29,573 nt of DNA from Bacilli bacterium (lineage in GTDB: Bacteria; Bacillota_I; Bacilli_A; RFN20; UBA1709). The position numbers and the translations under genes were made by a program. The stretch is taken from NCBI GenBank assembly GCA_028694305.1, contig JAQUTO010000001.1, forward strand, positions 1 through 29,573, in the 5' to 3' direction. Shown piece after piece: positions 13,646 through 21,850 of this stretch (within the stretch, counting starts at the first letter, position 1; the number at the start of each line of letters is the position of its first letter). Under the pieces are notes generated by a model that was not told the DNA's origin, did no database searches, and was given only the letters and a program-made list of their open reading frames with translations.

Positions 13646-15595
13646 ATGGCATATAAAGCACTATATCGGATTTATAGACCGCAAACTTTTGATGAAGTTG
13701 TTGGTCAAAAATACATTGTAAAAACATTGCAAAACGCAATTAAGAATGACAAAATTGCCCATGCATATCTTTTTACAGGACCAAGAGGAACTGGCAAAAC
13801 AACTATTGCTAGACTTTTGGCTAAAGCCTTAAACTGCACTTCTACCGATAGAGAAGTGCCGTGCAATGAATGTGCTAATTGTCTTGATATTATGAATGGT
13901 ACTCATCCAGATGTTATTGAGATTGATGCTGCCAGTAATAATGGTGTTGATGATGCTAGATTATTAGTTGAAAATGTTAAATACGCCCCTATTGAAGGCA
14001 AGTATAAAGTCTATATTATTGATGAAGTCCATATGATGTCTGAAAAGGCTTTTGCAGCTTTGCTTAAAACTATTGAAGAGCCACCAGCACACGTGGTGTT
14101 TATTTTTGCCACAACGGATGTTCAAAAGGTTATTGGGACCATTATTTCAAGATGCCAAAGATTTGATTTTGGCAAGGTTTCAAATGCTGATATTCATAAA
14201 AAGATTTGTGAGATTCTCGATAAAGAGAAAGCAACTTATGACGAAGAGAGCGTTGACTTAATCACTGAACTTGCCGAAGGCGGAGTTCGTGATGCCATTA
14301 GTATTCTAGATCAAGCTCTGGCTTATGGAGATGGAGTTTTAACTGCCCAAAACATCCGCGAAATTTATGGGGTTGTTTCTAACCAAGAAGCCATTGAGTT
14401 TATTCATGACATAACTAAAAAAGATGTGCAAACCTGTCTTAAGAAAACTGACGATTTTGATAAGAGAGGTTTGGATTTAGCTCGTTTCACAAACACTTTA
14501 ATTAATATAATTAAGGAAGCTGTTGTCTATAAAAACACGACCGGGTTTAAAGGCAAACTAAGCCGTGAACAATTGACCAATCTTTGTTATGCCTTATCCA
14601 ATAAGCAAGCCTTTAAATACATCGATATCTTAATGGCTACTGTTGCTAATTATCACTACGTTGCCTCGCCTCGTTCCTATTTTGAACTGGCCATTTTAAA
14701 GATGTGCGATGTGGAGTCACAAACAGACAAAAGTATCGAAAATCCGATAGAAATTAAAGAAACAACCGTAGTTGCTGCTCCACAAGTTGAGGCAGTTAAA
14801 GTAGTTGAAGTTAAAGAAGAACAACCAATAGAAGTTGTACCATCAAAGATGGAAGATGTTGTTGTAGAAGAAGTAAAGGTTGAAACTCCAGTTCAAGAAG
14901 AAGTTAAACCTATTGAACAACCAAAACCAGTTGAGGATGTTAAGCCAGCACCTGTACAAGCGCAAGCACCAACTCCACAACCCGTGATTGAAGAAGCCAA
15001 AGGAGAGATTGAAGTTTCGATTAAACCTGATGAAGGCGTGATGAAGATTGCAATGACCGAAAAGATCGTAGCATACGAAGAAAAAGACCTTTTAAATGTC
15101 ATGGTTCAGGCAACAAATTTTGATCGTGATTTTGCCAAGGGTCGTTGGAAGATTATTGGCCAATATATGTCTAATGCCAAATTTGCAAAAGCAGTTGGCC
15201 TTATCATTGATTCGGCGGTTCTAGCCGCCTCCTCTAATGGCTTGGTTTTAGGGTATCTTGATCCTCCACAATTAAAGTTAGCGATGAAGGCTGATAGTTA
15301 TGCTGAAATCAAAAACTTCTTACGTGAACTCTTAGGAAAAGATGTGGCCATTTTTGCTTTATTAGATGAGGACTTTAGAAGAGCCAAACTAACTTATATT
15401 GACTTAAAGGCTAGAGGGCAATTACCAGTGGCACACCCAGTAAGCGATCCTCAAGTTAAGGAAGTTGAAGCCGGGACTATTCCAGTTGCAGAAGAAACAA
15501 AAGAAGAACCTAAAGAAACCAACACCACTGAAGATATCTCTCAATATGGGAAGACGTTATTTGGTGACTTGTTTAAGGATGGAGATAAACAATGA
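13646..15595 (+). CDS. dnaX: DNA polymerase III subunit gamma/tau
   Basis: 649 aa clamp-loader motor subunit that loads the beta clamp with delta and delta'. Walker A GPRGTGKT (45-52), zinc cysteines 64, 73, 76 and 79, Walker B IIDEVH (124-129) and the SRC motif (168-170) are visible. A Val/Glu/Pro/Lys-rich linker covers about 358-455, then a tau-type C-terminal domain (about 470-610) and a tail ending SQYGKTLFGDLFKDGDKQ. GAGAGGTGA precedes ATG 13646; the GTG at 13637 lies inside that site and is rejected. I saw no slippery heptamer for a frameshifted gamma form. Its TGA overlaps the recR ATG as ATGA, with no ebfC between them. Confidence 0.95.
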   Translation: MAYKALYRIYRPQTFDEVVGQKYIVKTLQNAIKNDKIAHAYLFTGPRGTGKTTIARLLAKALNCTSTDREVPCNECANCLDIMNGTHPDVIEIDAASNNGVDDARLLVENVKYAPIEGKYKVYIIDEVHMMSEKAFAALLKTIEEPPAHVVFIFATTDVQKVIGTIISRCQRFDFGKVSNADIHKKICEILDKEKATYDEESVDLITELAEGGVRDAISILDQALAYGDGVLTAQNIREIYGVVSNQEAIEFIHDITKKDVQTCLKKTDDFDKRGLDLARFTNTLINIIKEAVVYKNTTGFKGKLSREQLTNLCYALSNKQAFKYIDILMATVANYHYVASPRSYFELAILKMCDVESQTDKSIENPIEIKETTVVAAPQVEAVKVVEVKEEQPIEVVPSKMEDVVVEEVKVETPVQEEVKPIEQPKPVEDVKPAPVQAQAPTPQPVIEEAKGEIEVSIKPDEGVMKIAMTEKIVAYEEKDLLNVMVQATNFDRDFAKGRWKIIGQYMSNAKFAKAVGLIIDSAVLAASSNGLVLGYLDPPQLKLAMKADSYAEIKNFLRELLGKDVAIFALLDEDFRRAKLTYIDLKARGQLPVAHPVSDPQVKEVEAGTIPVAEETKEEPKETNTTEDISQYGKTLFGDLFKDGDKQ

Positions 15596-16188
15596 AGTAT
15601 CCAGAAGTATTTGAAAGACTCGTGGAATCGTTAAAGCGACTTCCGGGAGTTGGCACAAAATCAGCAGAAAGAATGGCATATCAAATCATTGATATGGATT
15701 TAGAAACTATTCAAGAGTTTTCAGCTTCTTTATTAGATTGTAAAACCAAACTCCATCATTGCCCTATTTGTGGGCAAATAACCGAAAATGATGTTTGTGA
15801 TGTTTGTAGTGACGATTCCAGAGACAGTTCCATTATTTGTGTTGTTCAAACACCTAAAGATGCCTTTGCTTTAGAAAGGGCTAAAGAATTTAAAGGTAAA
15901 TATCACATTTTACATGGAGTTATTTCTGTGACAAATGGTACGGGACCAGATGATATAAACATTGCTTCCTTAATTAAAAGGGTTAAAGATGGTGGAGTAA
16001 AAGAAGTTATTATTGCAACAAATCCGAATGTTGAAGGTGAAACTACCGCCCAATATATCGCTAGACTGCTCGAGAAGTATCATGTAAATGTGACTAGACT
16101 CGCTTATGGATTACCGGTTGGTGGGAATCTTGATTACACCGATGAATATACATTAGTTAAAGCATTAGAAGGACGTCGTAAGATTTGA
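15592..16188 (+). CDS. recR: recombination mediator RecR
   Basis: 198 aa, normal length. RecR works with RecF and RecO to load RecA on SSB-coated DNA. Layout: N-terminal helix-hairpin-helix RLPGVGTKSAERMAY (16-30), a C4 zinc finger (Cys57, Cys60, Cys69, Cys72), and a Toprim domain (about 80-175) with VIIATNPNVEGETTA. The ATG overlaps the dnaX stop by four bases with GGATGGAG upstream. recF is present in the same window; recO is not. Confidence 0.97.
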   Translation: MKYPEVFERLVESLKRLPGVGTKSAERMAYQIIDMDLETIQEFSASLLDCKTKLHHCPICGQITENDVCDVCSDDSRDSSIICVVQTPKDAFALERAKEFKGKYHILHGVISVTNGTGPDDINIASLIKRVKDGGVKEVIIATNPNVEGETTAQYIARLLEKYHVNVTRLAYGLPVGGNLDYTDEYTLVKALEGRRKI

Positions 16189-16197
16189 GGTGAGAAT

Positions 16198-16830
16198 ATG
16201 AAAGGGATTTTTATTACAATTGAAGGACCAGATGGTAGTGGTAAAACCACCGCAACTCAACATTTAGTTCAAGAATTGCAAGCTAGAGGCTACAAGGTTT
16301 TATTTACTAGGGAGCCCGGTGGCAATAAAATAGCTGAGCAAATTCGGGATGTTCTCCATAGTAGAAGTAATACTGAAATGGATAAAAGAACCGAAGCCCT
16401 TTTGTATGCAGCTCAAAGAAGACAACACCTGATTGAAACTATCATCCCAGCCTTAAAAGATGGTTATATTGTTATTAGTGATCGCTATATTGATAGCTCC
16501 TTGGCTTATCAAGGCTATGCTAGAGGCATTGGCATTGATGAAGTCTTACAAGTTAACCTTTTTGCTACGGAGGGATTATTACCAAACTACACTATCTATT
16601 TCGATGTAAGCGCAGAAGAAGGACTAGCTAGAATTCAAAAGAATCCGAACCGCGAAGTTAATCGGTTGGATGCTGAGAAATTAGAATTCCACCAAAAAGT
16701 CCATCAAGGTTATTTAGAATTACTTAAGAAATATCCAGAAAGAATCAAAAAGATTGATGCTTCTAAAGACGAAGCTCAAGTCTATCAAGAACTCAAACAA
16801 GTGGTTTTTGATATTTTAGGAATAAAATAA
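16198..16830 (+). CDS. tmk: thymidylate kinase
   Basis: 210 aa. Phosphorylates dTMP to dTDP using ATP, the last specific step to dTTP. P-loop EGPDGSGKTT (9-18), the DRY motif with DRYIDSSLAYQGYARG (95-110), and the LID segment NPNREVNRLD. TGAGGTGAGAAT between the recR stop and the ATG gives a good ribosome site. Placement between recR and holB is typical for Bacilli, but the yaaQ and yaaR genes usually found between tmk and holB are absent. Confidence 0.97.
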   Translation: MKGIFITIEGPDGSGKTTATQHLVQELQARGYKVLFTREPGGNKIAEQIRDVLHSRSNTEMDKRTEALLYAAQRRQHLIETIIPALKDGYIVISDRYIDSSLAYQGYARGIGIDEVLQVNLFATEGLLPNYTIYFDVSAEEGLARIQKNPNREVNRLDAEKLEFHQKVHQGYLELLKKYPERIKKIDASKDEAQVYQELKQVVFDILGIK

Positions 16831-16831
16831 C

Positions 16832-17842
16832 ATGAAAAACAGAGAATTATTAGAGTCCACACAACCTATCGTTATGCGTACGCTAATGAATTCTTTTAGT
16901 GAGCATAAAACAAGTCACGCGTATTTAATTAGTGGCCAAAAAGGATCTCCAACCAAAGAAATGTCTTATTTTATTGCTGAATCTTTATTATGCGAGAACC
17001 CGAATCCTGGTGCTTGTGAAGAATGCTTAACGTGTCATCGGATTCAAGATGGTTCATATACAGATTTTAAGTTTTTTGATGGTTCTAAGGGCGAGATGTT
17101 AAAAAATGATGTCATTAACTTACAGTTTGATTTCTCACAATCAGCCATTGAGAAAAAAGGAATTAAGGTCTACATAGTGCACTTAATTGAATTTGCTAAT
17201 GGCAGCGTCTTAAATTCATTATTGAAGTTTGTCGAGGAACCGGCCGAGAATGTGGTGGCTATTTTTACTACTGAGAATATCTCGCAAGTATTACCTACTT
17301 TAATCTCAAGATGTCAGGTGTTACACCTTCGTAACTTTGAGAAAAAAGAATTGCAAGCCAAACTGATGGCTGAGAATATCTCAAGCGAAGACGCTTCTAT
17401 CTTAACTGAAACCTATTCCAATTTAGAAGATGCCTTAAATGCTTATCAAAACACCAATTACATTCAAATCAAAGATTTAGTTATTGATACTTTAAGAATG
17501 ATGGTCGAAGATTACGATAAACTGAACTTTTTTGCCATTCACGATGTAATTCCAGCAGTGTGTGGCCGAGGGAAACAACAACTAAGTTGTCAATTATATC
17601 TCGATTTACTAGGAACTAGCCTAAAAGATGTGCTAAAATTAGGTTTAGGGCAAGAACTGATCTTTAAAGATCAGGAAGAATTAATTCGTCAAGTAATGTT
17701 ATTAAATTTACCAATCGATAAATTTATTACAAATATCATGCTGAACGAAGGAAAACTTAAAAAGGTTGTCAATAGCTCTTTAGTTATTGATACAATCTTC
17801 ATCTATTTTAAGAATAAAGGAGCTCAAGAATATGCCAAATAA
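16832..17842 (+). CDS. holB: DNA polymerase III subunit delta'
   Basis: 336 aa clamp-loader subunit delta'. The AAA+ fold is recognisable from HAYLISGQKG (29-38), the zinc cysteines 54, 62, 65 and 68, LLKFVEEPAENVVAIF and the SRCQVLHL arginine-finger motif. The P-loop is degenerate (GQKGSPTKEM, 35-44), as expected for delta', which does not hydrolyse ATP. It begins one base after the tmk stop without a strong ribosome site and overlaps ricT by 11 bases. DnaX earlier in the operon is its direct partner; delta (holA) is not in the window. Confidence 0.93.
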   Translation: MKNRELLESTQPIVMRTLMNSFSEHKTSHAYLISGQKGSPTKEMSYFIAESLLCENPNPGACEECLTCHRIQDGSYTDFKFFDGSKGEMLKNDVINLQFDFSQSAIEKKGIKVYIVHLIEFANGSVLNSLLKFVEEPAENVVAIFTTENISQVLPTLISRCQVLHLRNFEKKELQAKLMAENISSEDASILTETYSNLEDALNAYQNTNYIQIKDLVIDTLRMMVEDYDKLNFFAIHDVIPAVCGRGKQQLSCQLYLDLLGTSLKDVLKLGLGQELIFKDQEELIRQVMLLNLPIDKFITNIMLNEGKLKKVVNSSLVIDTIFIYFKNKGAQEYAK

Positions 17843-18731
17843 CAATCAAGATTACGAGAAGAATAAAGAAGAAGAAACCGGAAAGGTTTTTAGCGACGGA
17901 TTTATTGTGAGTGTGGCATTTCTAGGGAATACCAAACCATATTACTTCCATACTTATGATGAGAATTTAAAAGAAGGCGACGTGGTTGTGGTTGAAACCG
18001 TGCATGGTGTTGAACTAGGTAGTGTTGTTAAGGCTTCAAAACCAGTCTCAGAATTTAAGCAAGGGATTTTCTTAAAAGAAATTATGCGGAAAGCAACCGA
18101 TGATGATAAAAAAAGAAACGAAGACAATATTATCAAAGCTCAGGAAGCCTTAGCCGAAACCAAACAAGCAGTCCATGATTTGAAATTAGAAATGCGTTTA
18201 CTAAAAGCAGAATACACTTTAGATGGAGCAAAACTGTCGATTGTTTATGCTGCAGATAATCGAGTTGATTTTAGAGAATTATTAAAGGTTTTAGCCTCTA
18301 AGTTCCATTGTAGGATTGATTTACGCCAAATTGGCTCGCGCGATCGTTCAAAGATTATCGGTGGACTTGGTATTTGTGGTTTACCACTTTGTTGTAATGT
18401 CTTTTTAGGCGAGTTTGAAGGCATTAGTATTAATATTGCTAAAAACCAATTTTTAGTTCTTAATATTCAAAAACTTTCTGGACAATGTGGAAAATTACTT
18501 TGCTGTCTCAAGTATGAAGATGATCAATATTCTGAACTAAAGCAAGGACTTCCAAAGATTGGGCAACGGGTTGTTTATGATGGTAGCCAATATAAGATTG
18601 GCAGCATCAATGTGTTATCGCGTGAAGCTCGTTTAGAGAGTAAAGAAGATATCAAAGTTATCAGTTTAGATGATTTAATTAAGTTAGAACAAGTCCCTTT
18701 CCAAAGAGGGCCTAAGAAGGAAGAACAATAA
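17832..18731 (+). CDS. ricT: RicT (YaaT), PSP1-domain regulator of RNase Y
   Basis: 299 aa. In B. subtilis RicT forms the Y-complex with RicA and RicF, which carries two [4Fe-4S] clusters and directs RNase Y to process operon mRNAs; it also affects sporulation and competence. The PSP1 core is evident from ADNRVDFRELLK and IGSRDRSKIIGGLGICGLPLCC. Cysteines 160, 182, 187, 188, 219, 224 and 225 provide the cluster ligands. AGGAG (17818-17822) places the start at ATG 17832, not at the upstream ATG 17787 inside holB. Next to holB as in B. subtilis, but yabA does not follow. Confidence 0.92.
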   Translation: MPNNNQDYEKNKEEETGKVFSDGFIVSVAFLGNTKPYYFHTYDENLKEGDVVVVETVHGVELGSVVKASKPVSEFKQGIFLKEIMRKATDDDKKRNEDNIIKAQEALAETKQAVHDLKLEMRLLKAEYTLDGAKLSIVYAADNRVDFRELLKVLASKFHCRIDLRQIGSRDRSKIIGGLGICGLPLCCNVFLGEFEGISINIAKNQFLVLNIQKLSGQCGKLLCCLKYEDDQYSELKQGLPKIGQRVVYDGSQYKIGSINVLSREARLESKEDIKVISLDDLIKLEQVPFQRGPKKEEQ

Positions 18732-18732
18732 T

Positions 18733-19560
18733 ATGGATGGAACCTTGTATGTTGTTGCAACACCAATTGGGAATTTAGATGAGATGTCACCTCGTGCCAT
18801 CCTCGTTTTAAAGTCCGTCAAGATGATTGCTTGCGAAGATACAAGAGAAACCCTAAAACTTTGCAATCGTTTTGATATCGATACACCATTAATGTCTTGC
18901 CACGAACACAATGAGTATTTTGTGGCTGATAAAATTGTTGAAATTCTCAAAAGAGGCGATGATGTCGCTTTGGTTAGTGATGCCGGTTATCCAGGAATAT
19001 CAGATCCAGGTAATGTTGTGGTTAATCGTTGCATTGAACACCGAATTAAAGTGGCGGTAGTTTCTGGACCATGCGCTTTAATTAATGGTTTAGTTGGGTC
19101 AGGCATGGATGCTCAGCATTTCCTTTTCTATGGCTTCTTAGACCATAAACAAGGAGAGCGCAAAAAGGAACTAATTGAATTAACTAAGATTAAAAACACT
19201 ATCATCTTCTATGAGGCGCCACACAGGATAAATGAATCATTAGAAGATATGTTAGAAATACTCGGTGACCGGCAAATTGTAATTGCTAGGGAGTTGACCA
19301 AGAAATTTGAAGAGTATCTTCGGGGTTCTATCTCTGAGATTATGACTAAGATTAAGGCTAAACCAATCAAAGGTGAAATGGTCATAATAGTTGAAGGTGC
19401 TAAACCAGAACCAGCCGTCTCATATAGCGATGTTGAAGTTCTTGAGATGGTCAATAGTTACATTCAACAAGGAATGAGCACCAGTGATGCCATTAAAGAA
19501 GTCGCTTCAGTGACGAAAATCAAAAAAAACGAGATTTATCATAAGTTTCATCAAAACTAA
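18733..19560 (+). CDS. rsmI: 16S rRNA (cytidine1402-2'-O)-methyltransferase RsmI
   Basis: 275 aa tetrapyrrole-methylase-fold enzyme that 2'-O-methylates C1402 of 16S rRNA at the P site. Family landmarks: LYVVATPIGNLDEMSPRA at the N-terminus, CEDTRETLKL, VSDAGYPGISDPG (the SAM-binding GxPGxxDPG segment) and FYEAPHRI. The ATG comes two bases after the ricT stop, with AAGGAAG upstream. It ends the dnaX operon; no clear T-tract terminator follows, so some readthrough into the next gene is possible. Confidence 0.96.
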   Translation: MDGTLYVVATPIGNLDEMSPRAILVLKSVKMIACEDTRETLKLCNRFDIDTPLMSCHEHNEYFVADKIVEILKRGDDVALVSDAGYPGISDPGNVVVNRCIEHRIKVAVVSGPCALINGLVGSGMDAQHFLFYGFLDHKQGERKKELIELTKIKNTIIFYEAPHRINESLEDMLEILGDRQIVIARELTKKFEEYLRGSISEIMTKIKAKPIKGEMVIIVEGAKPEPAVSYSDVEVLEMVNSYIQQGMSTSDAIKEVASVTKIKKNEIYHKFHQN

Positions 19561-19561
19561 C

Positions 19562-19590
19562 TACACATAGATGTGTAAAAATGCTAAAAT
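19562..19590 (+). promoter_or_regulatory. promoter of EF-G-like gene with overlapping palindrome
   Basis: TACACA (19562-19567; 4 of 6 match the -35), a 17-base spacer and TAAAAT (19585-19590) with an extended TG (19582-19583). The palindrome TACACATAGATGTGTA (19562-19577) covers the -35 and has no T-tract, so it suggests an operator. Confidence 0.55.
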
Positions 19591-19647
19591 AATAAAGTAG
19601 GTTAAAATTTGAATAATATAACGCTAGACATATAGGAGGAAAATTAT

Positions 19648-21738
19648 ATGAAAGAATATGCCCCTAGTAACATTCGTAACGTCATTGTAGTTGGCCACCA
19701 AGGCAGTGGCAAAACAAGCGTGGTCGAATCATTCCTAAAAATGAGTGGTGCGATTGCTAAGAAGGGATCAGTGACTGAGAAGAATACAGTTTCTGACTTC
19801 ACCAAAGAGGAAAAGAATGCAGGAGTATCTTTTTATAGTAGTTTGATTCCTGTTGAATTTGAAGATACCAAGTATAATTTTATCGATACACCGGGGTTCT
19901 ATGATTTCAACCAAGAAGTCATTTGTGCGAGCCGGGTTGCGAGAACCGCAGTTATCGTTGTTGATGCTCAAAAGGGCGTTGAAATTGGAACCATGAAAGA
20001 ATGGCGCCAAATTCGTTCAAAGAGTATTCCAGCCATCGTTTTTATCAATAAGATGGATAAAGAAAATATTAAATTTGACGAATTGATTGATTCAGTGCGT
20101 GACAAACTAGGTAAAAGAGCTGTTCCATTCTGCTGGCCAATCGGACATGGTGATAAGTTTGAGGGATTTGTCAATGTGGTCGAGAATAAAGCTAGAATCT
20201 TTGATGGCAAGGAATCACACGATGATGTGGTTTGGCCAGAAAGAAAAGAACAAGCTAAGAAACTTAGAGATATGATTGTTGAATCAGTCGCTAATGTTGA
20301 TGATGACGTCATGATGAAAGTTCTTGAAGAACAAGAAGTCACAGACGAAGAAATTAAAAAAGGTCTCAAGAAAGGTATTGCCCAAGGAGCTTTAGTTCCA
20401 GTTATTGTGGGGAGTGCTTTAAAAGATGTTGGTGTTAGAACATTAATGCGGGAAATTAAACAATACTTCCCAAGCGAAGCTGATTTAAGAGAACCATTTG
20501 GTGAAGCACCAGAAGGCATGGAAATTATTGAAAGAAAAGTCGATGTTAAAGAACCATTCTCTGCCTATGTTTGGAAAACTATTGTTGATCCATTTATGGG
20601 TAAACTTTCTTTCATCGCAGTGCGTTCAGGAAGCATTAGTAAAGATCAAACAATTTTGAATGTTAATAAAGATGAGAAAGAGAGAATTAATAACATTGCC
20701 TTCATTCGGGGCAAAGAACAATTAGAAACAACTAAGATTACTGCTGGTGATTTAGGTATTATCATGAAGGTTGACTCTTTAGAAACTGGCGATACTATTG
20801 CTGATCCAGCTAACCCAATCAAATATGATGATGTTGAAAGATTAGCACCAACTATTTATTATGCTCTAGTTGTTAAGAATAAAAATGATGAAAGTAAGAT
20901 TACAGAATCATTACGTCGTATTTGTGCTGAAGATCTTTCTATTACTGCAACTAGAAATGCTGAAACAAAACAATTACTTGTTGGTTGCCAAGGACAACCA
21001 CAGATTGATAATGTCATCTTCAAATTGAAAAATCTATATAACATTGAGGCCACAATTGAAGATGCCAGAATCTCTTATCGTGAAACCATTAAAGGAACAG
21101 CTGATGTTGAAGGACGTTATGTCAAGCAATCTGGCGGTTCTGGTCAATATGGTATTGTTGTGATTAAGTTTGAACCATTGCATGATGGTAAGGACTTTGA
21201 ATTCGTTGATGATATCTTTGGTGGGGCCGTTCCATCTAACTTTATTCCTGCAGTTCAAAAAGGACTTGAAGATTCAATGAAGTCTGGTGTTCTTGCTGGA
21301 TTCCCAGTCATCGGAGTTAAAGCTAGTTTACATGATGGTAAATACCATCCAGTTGATTCCAGTGAATTGGCCTTCAAAATGGCCGCTTCCTTTGCCTTCA
21401 AAGATGGCTGTAAAGCAGCTAAACCAACCTTACTAGAACCAATTATGGAAATTAAGGTTGTTGCACCTAATGATTATATTGGTGATATCATGGGCGACTT
21501 AAGTAAACGGAGAGGAATCATCATGGGTATTGAGCCTGTTGGTGAAGAACAATACATTACTGCAGAATGCCCTCAAGTTGAATTACAAAAATATATTATT
21601 GATTTAAAGACTATGACCCAAGGTCAAGCCACCTTCACCATGAAGTTCTTACGTTATGATGAAGTGCCAAGCAACTTGATTCCAAAGATTATTCAAGAGA
21701 AACAAGCTTTAGATCAAGCAGTTGCTGCAGCTAAATAG
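19648..21738 (+). CDS. elongation factor G-like GTPase (EF-G paralogue)
   Basis: 696 aa with full EF-G layout: G domain (1-275), domain II, then domains III to V. G1 GHQGSGKT (16-23), G3 DTPGF (80-84), G4 NKMD (134-137). It differs from canonical EF-G: G1 is not AHIDAGKT, the RGIT switch segment reads AGVS, and the G3 His of DTPGH is Phe. These changes fit the EF-G-like bacterial subfamily (conserved-domain type cd04170, where G3 is commonly DTPGY), whose role is not settled. It is also not in a str operon with rpsL, rpsG or tuf. AGGAGG precedes the ATG; it has its own promoter and terminator. The true fusA is presumably elsewhere. Family is certain, function is not. Confidence 0.88.
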   Translation: MKEYAPSNIRNVIVVGHQGSGKTSVVESFLKMSGAIAKKGSVTEKNTVSDFTKEEKNAGVSFYSSLIPVEFEDTKYNFIDTPGFYDFNQEVICASRVARTAVIVVDAQKGVEIGTMKEWRQIRSKSIPAIVFINKMDKENIKFDELIDSVRDKLGKRAVPFCWPIGHGDKFEGFVNVVENKARIFDGKESHDDVVWPERKEQAKKLRDMIVESVANVDDDVMMKVLEEQEVTDEEIKKGLKKGIAQGALVPVIVGSALKDVGVRTLMREIKQYFPSEADLREPFGEAPEGMEIIERKVDVKEPFSAYVWKTIVDPFMGKLSFIAVRSGSISKDQTILNVNKDEKERINNIAFIRGKEQLETTKITAGDLGIIMKVDSLETGDTIADPANPIKYDDVERLAPTIYYALVVKNKNDESKITESLRRICAEDLSITATRNAETKQLLVGCQGQPQIDNVIFKLKNLYNIEATIEDARISYRETIKGTADVEGRYVKQSGGSGQYGIVVIKFEPLHDGKDFEFVDDIFGGAVPSNFIPAVQKGLEDSMKSGVLAGFPVIGVKASLHDGKYHPVDSSELAFKMAASFAFKDGCKAAKPTLLEPIMEIKVVAPNDYIGDIMGDLSKRRGIIMGIEPVGEEQYITAECPQVELQKYIIDLKTMTQGQATFTMKFLRYDEVPSNLIPKIIQEKQALDQAVAAAK

Positions 21739-21744
21739 TTACTT

Positions 21745-21772
21745 AACGCGCCCTAAAGGCGCGTTTTATTTT
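21745..21772 (+). terminator. terminator after EF-G-like gene
   Basis: Stem AACGCGCC (21745-21752) / GGCGCGTT (21758-21765), loop CTAAA, followed by TTATTTT. Strong and GC-rich. Confidence 0.92.
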
Positions 21773-21793
21773 GCCAATGGAAAGTAAAGTGTA

Positions 21794-21822
21794 TTGAGAT
21801 AATTACTAAAAAAGATTATTAT
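21794..21822 (+). promoter_or_regulatory. promoter of M29 aminopeptidase gene
   Basis: TTGAGA (21794-21799), a 17-base spacer and TATTAT (21817-21822). Start of transcription near 21829, followed by AGAAGGAGA and the ATG at 21851. Confidence 0.7.
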
Positions 21823-21850
21823 TAATCCATATTGAGAAGGAGATTTAAAT

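Noticed and set aside
14720..15100. Programmed frameshift in dnaX producing gamma
   Set aside because: I looked for A-rich or T-rich slippery heptamers near the linker and found none with a convincing stimulator.
16832..17842. holB as a damaged gene because its P-loop is degenerate
   Set aside because: Delta' subunits commonly lack a functional P-loop; the SRC motif and zinc cysteines are intact.
19968..20519. 183-aa antisense open frame within the EF-G-like gene
   Set aside because: Ser/Thr/Leu-rich composition typical of the reverse complement of a Glu/Lys/Asp-rich gene; no ribosome site or family match.
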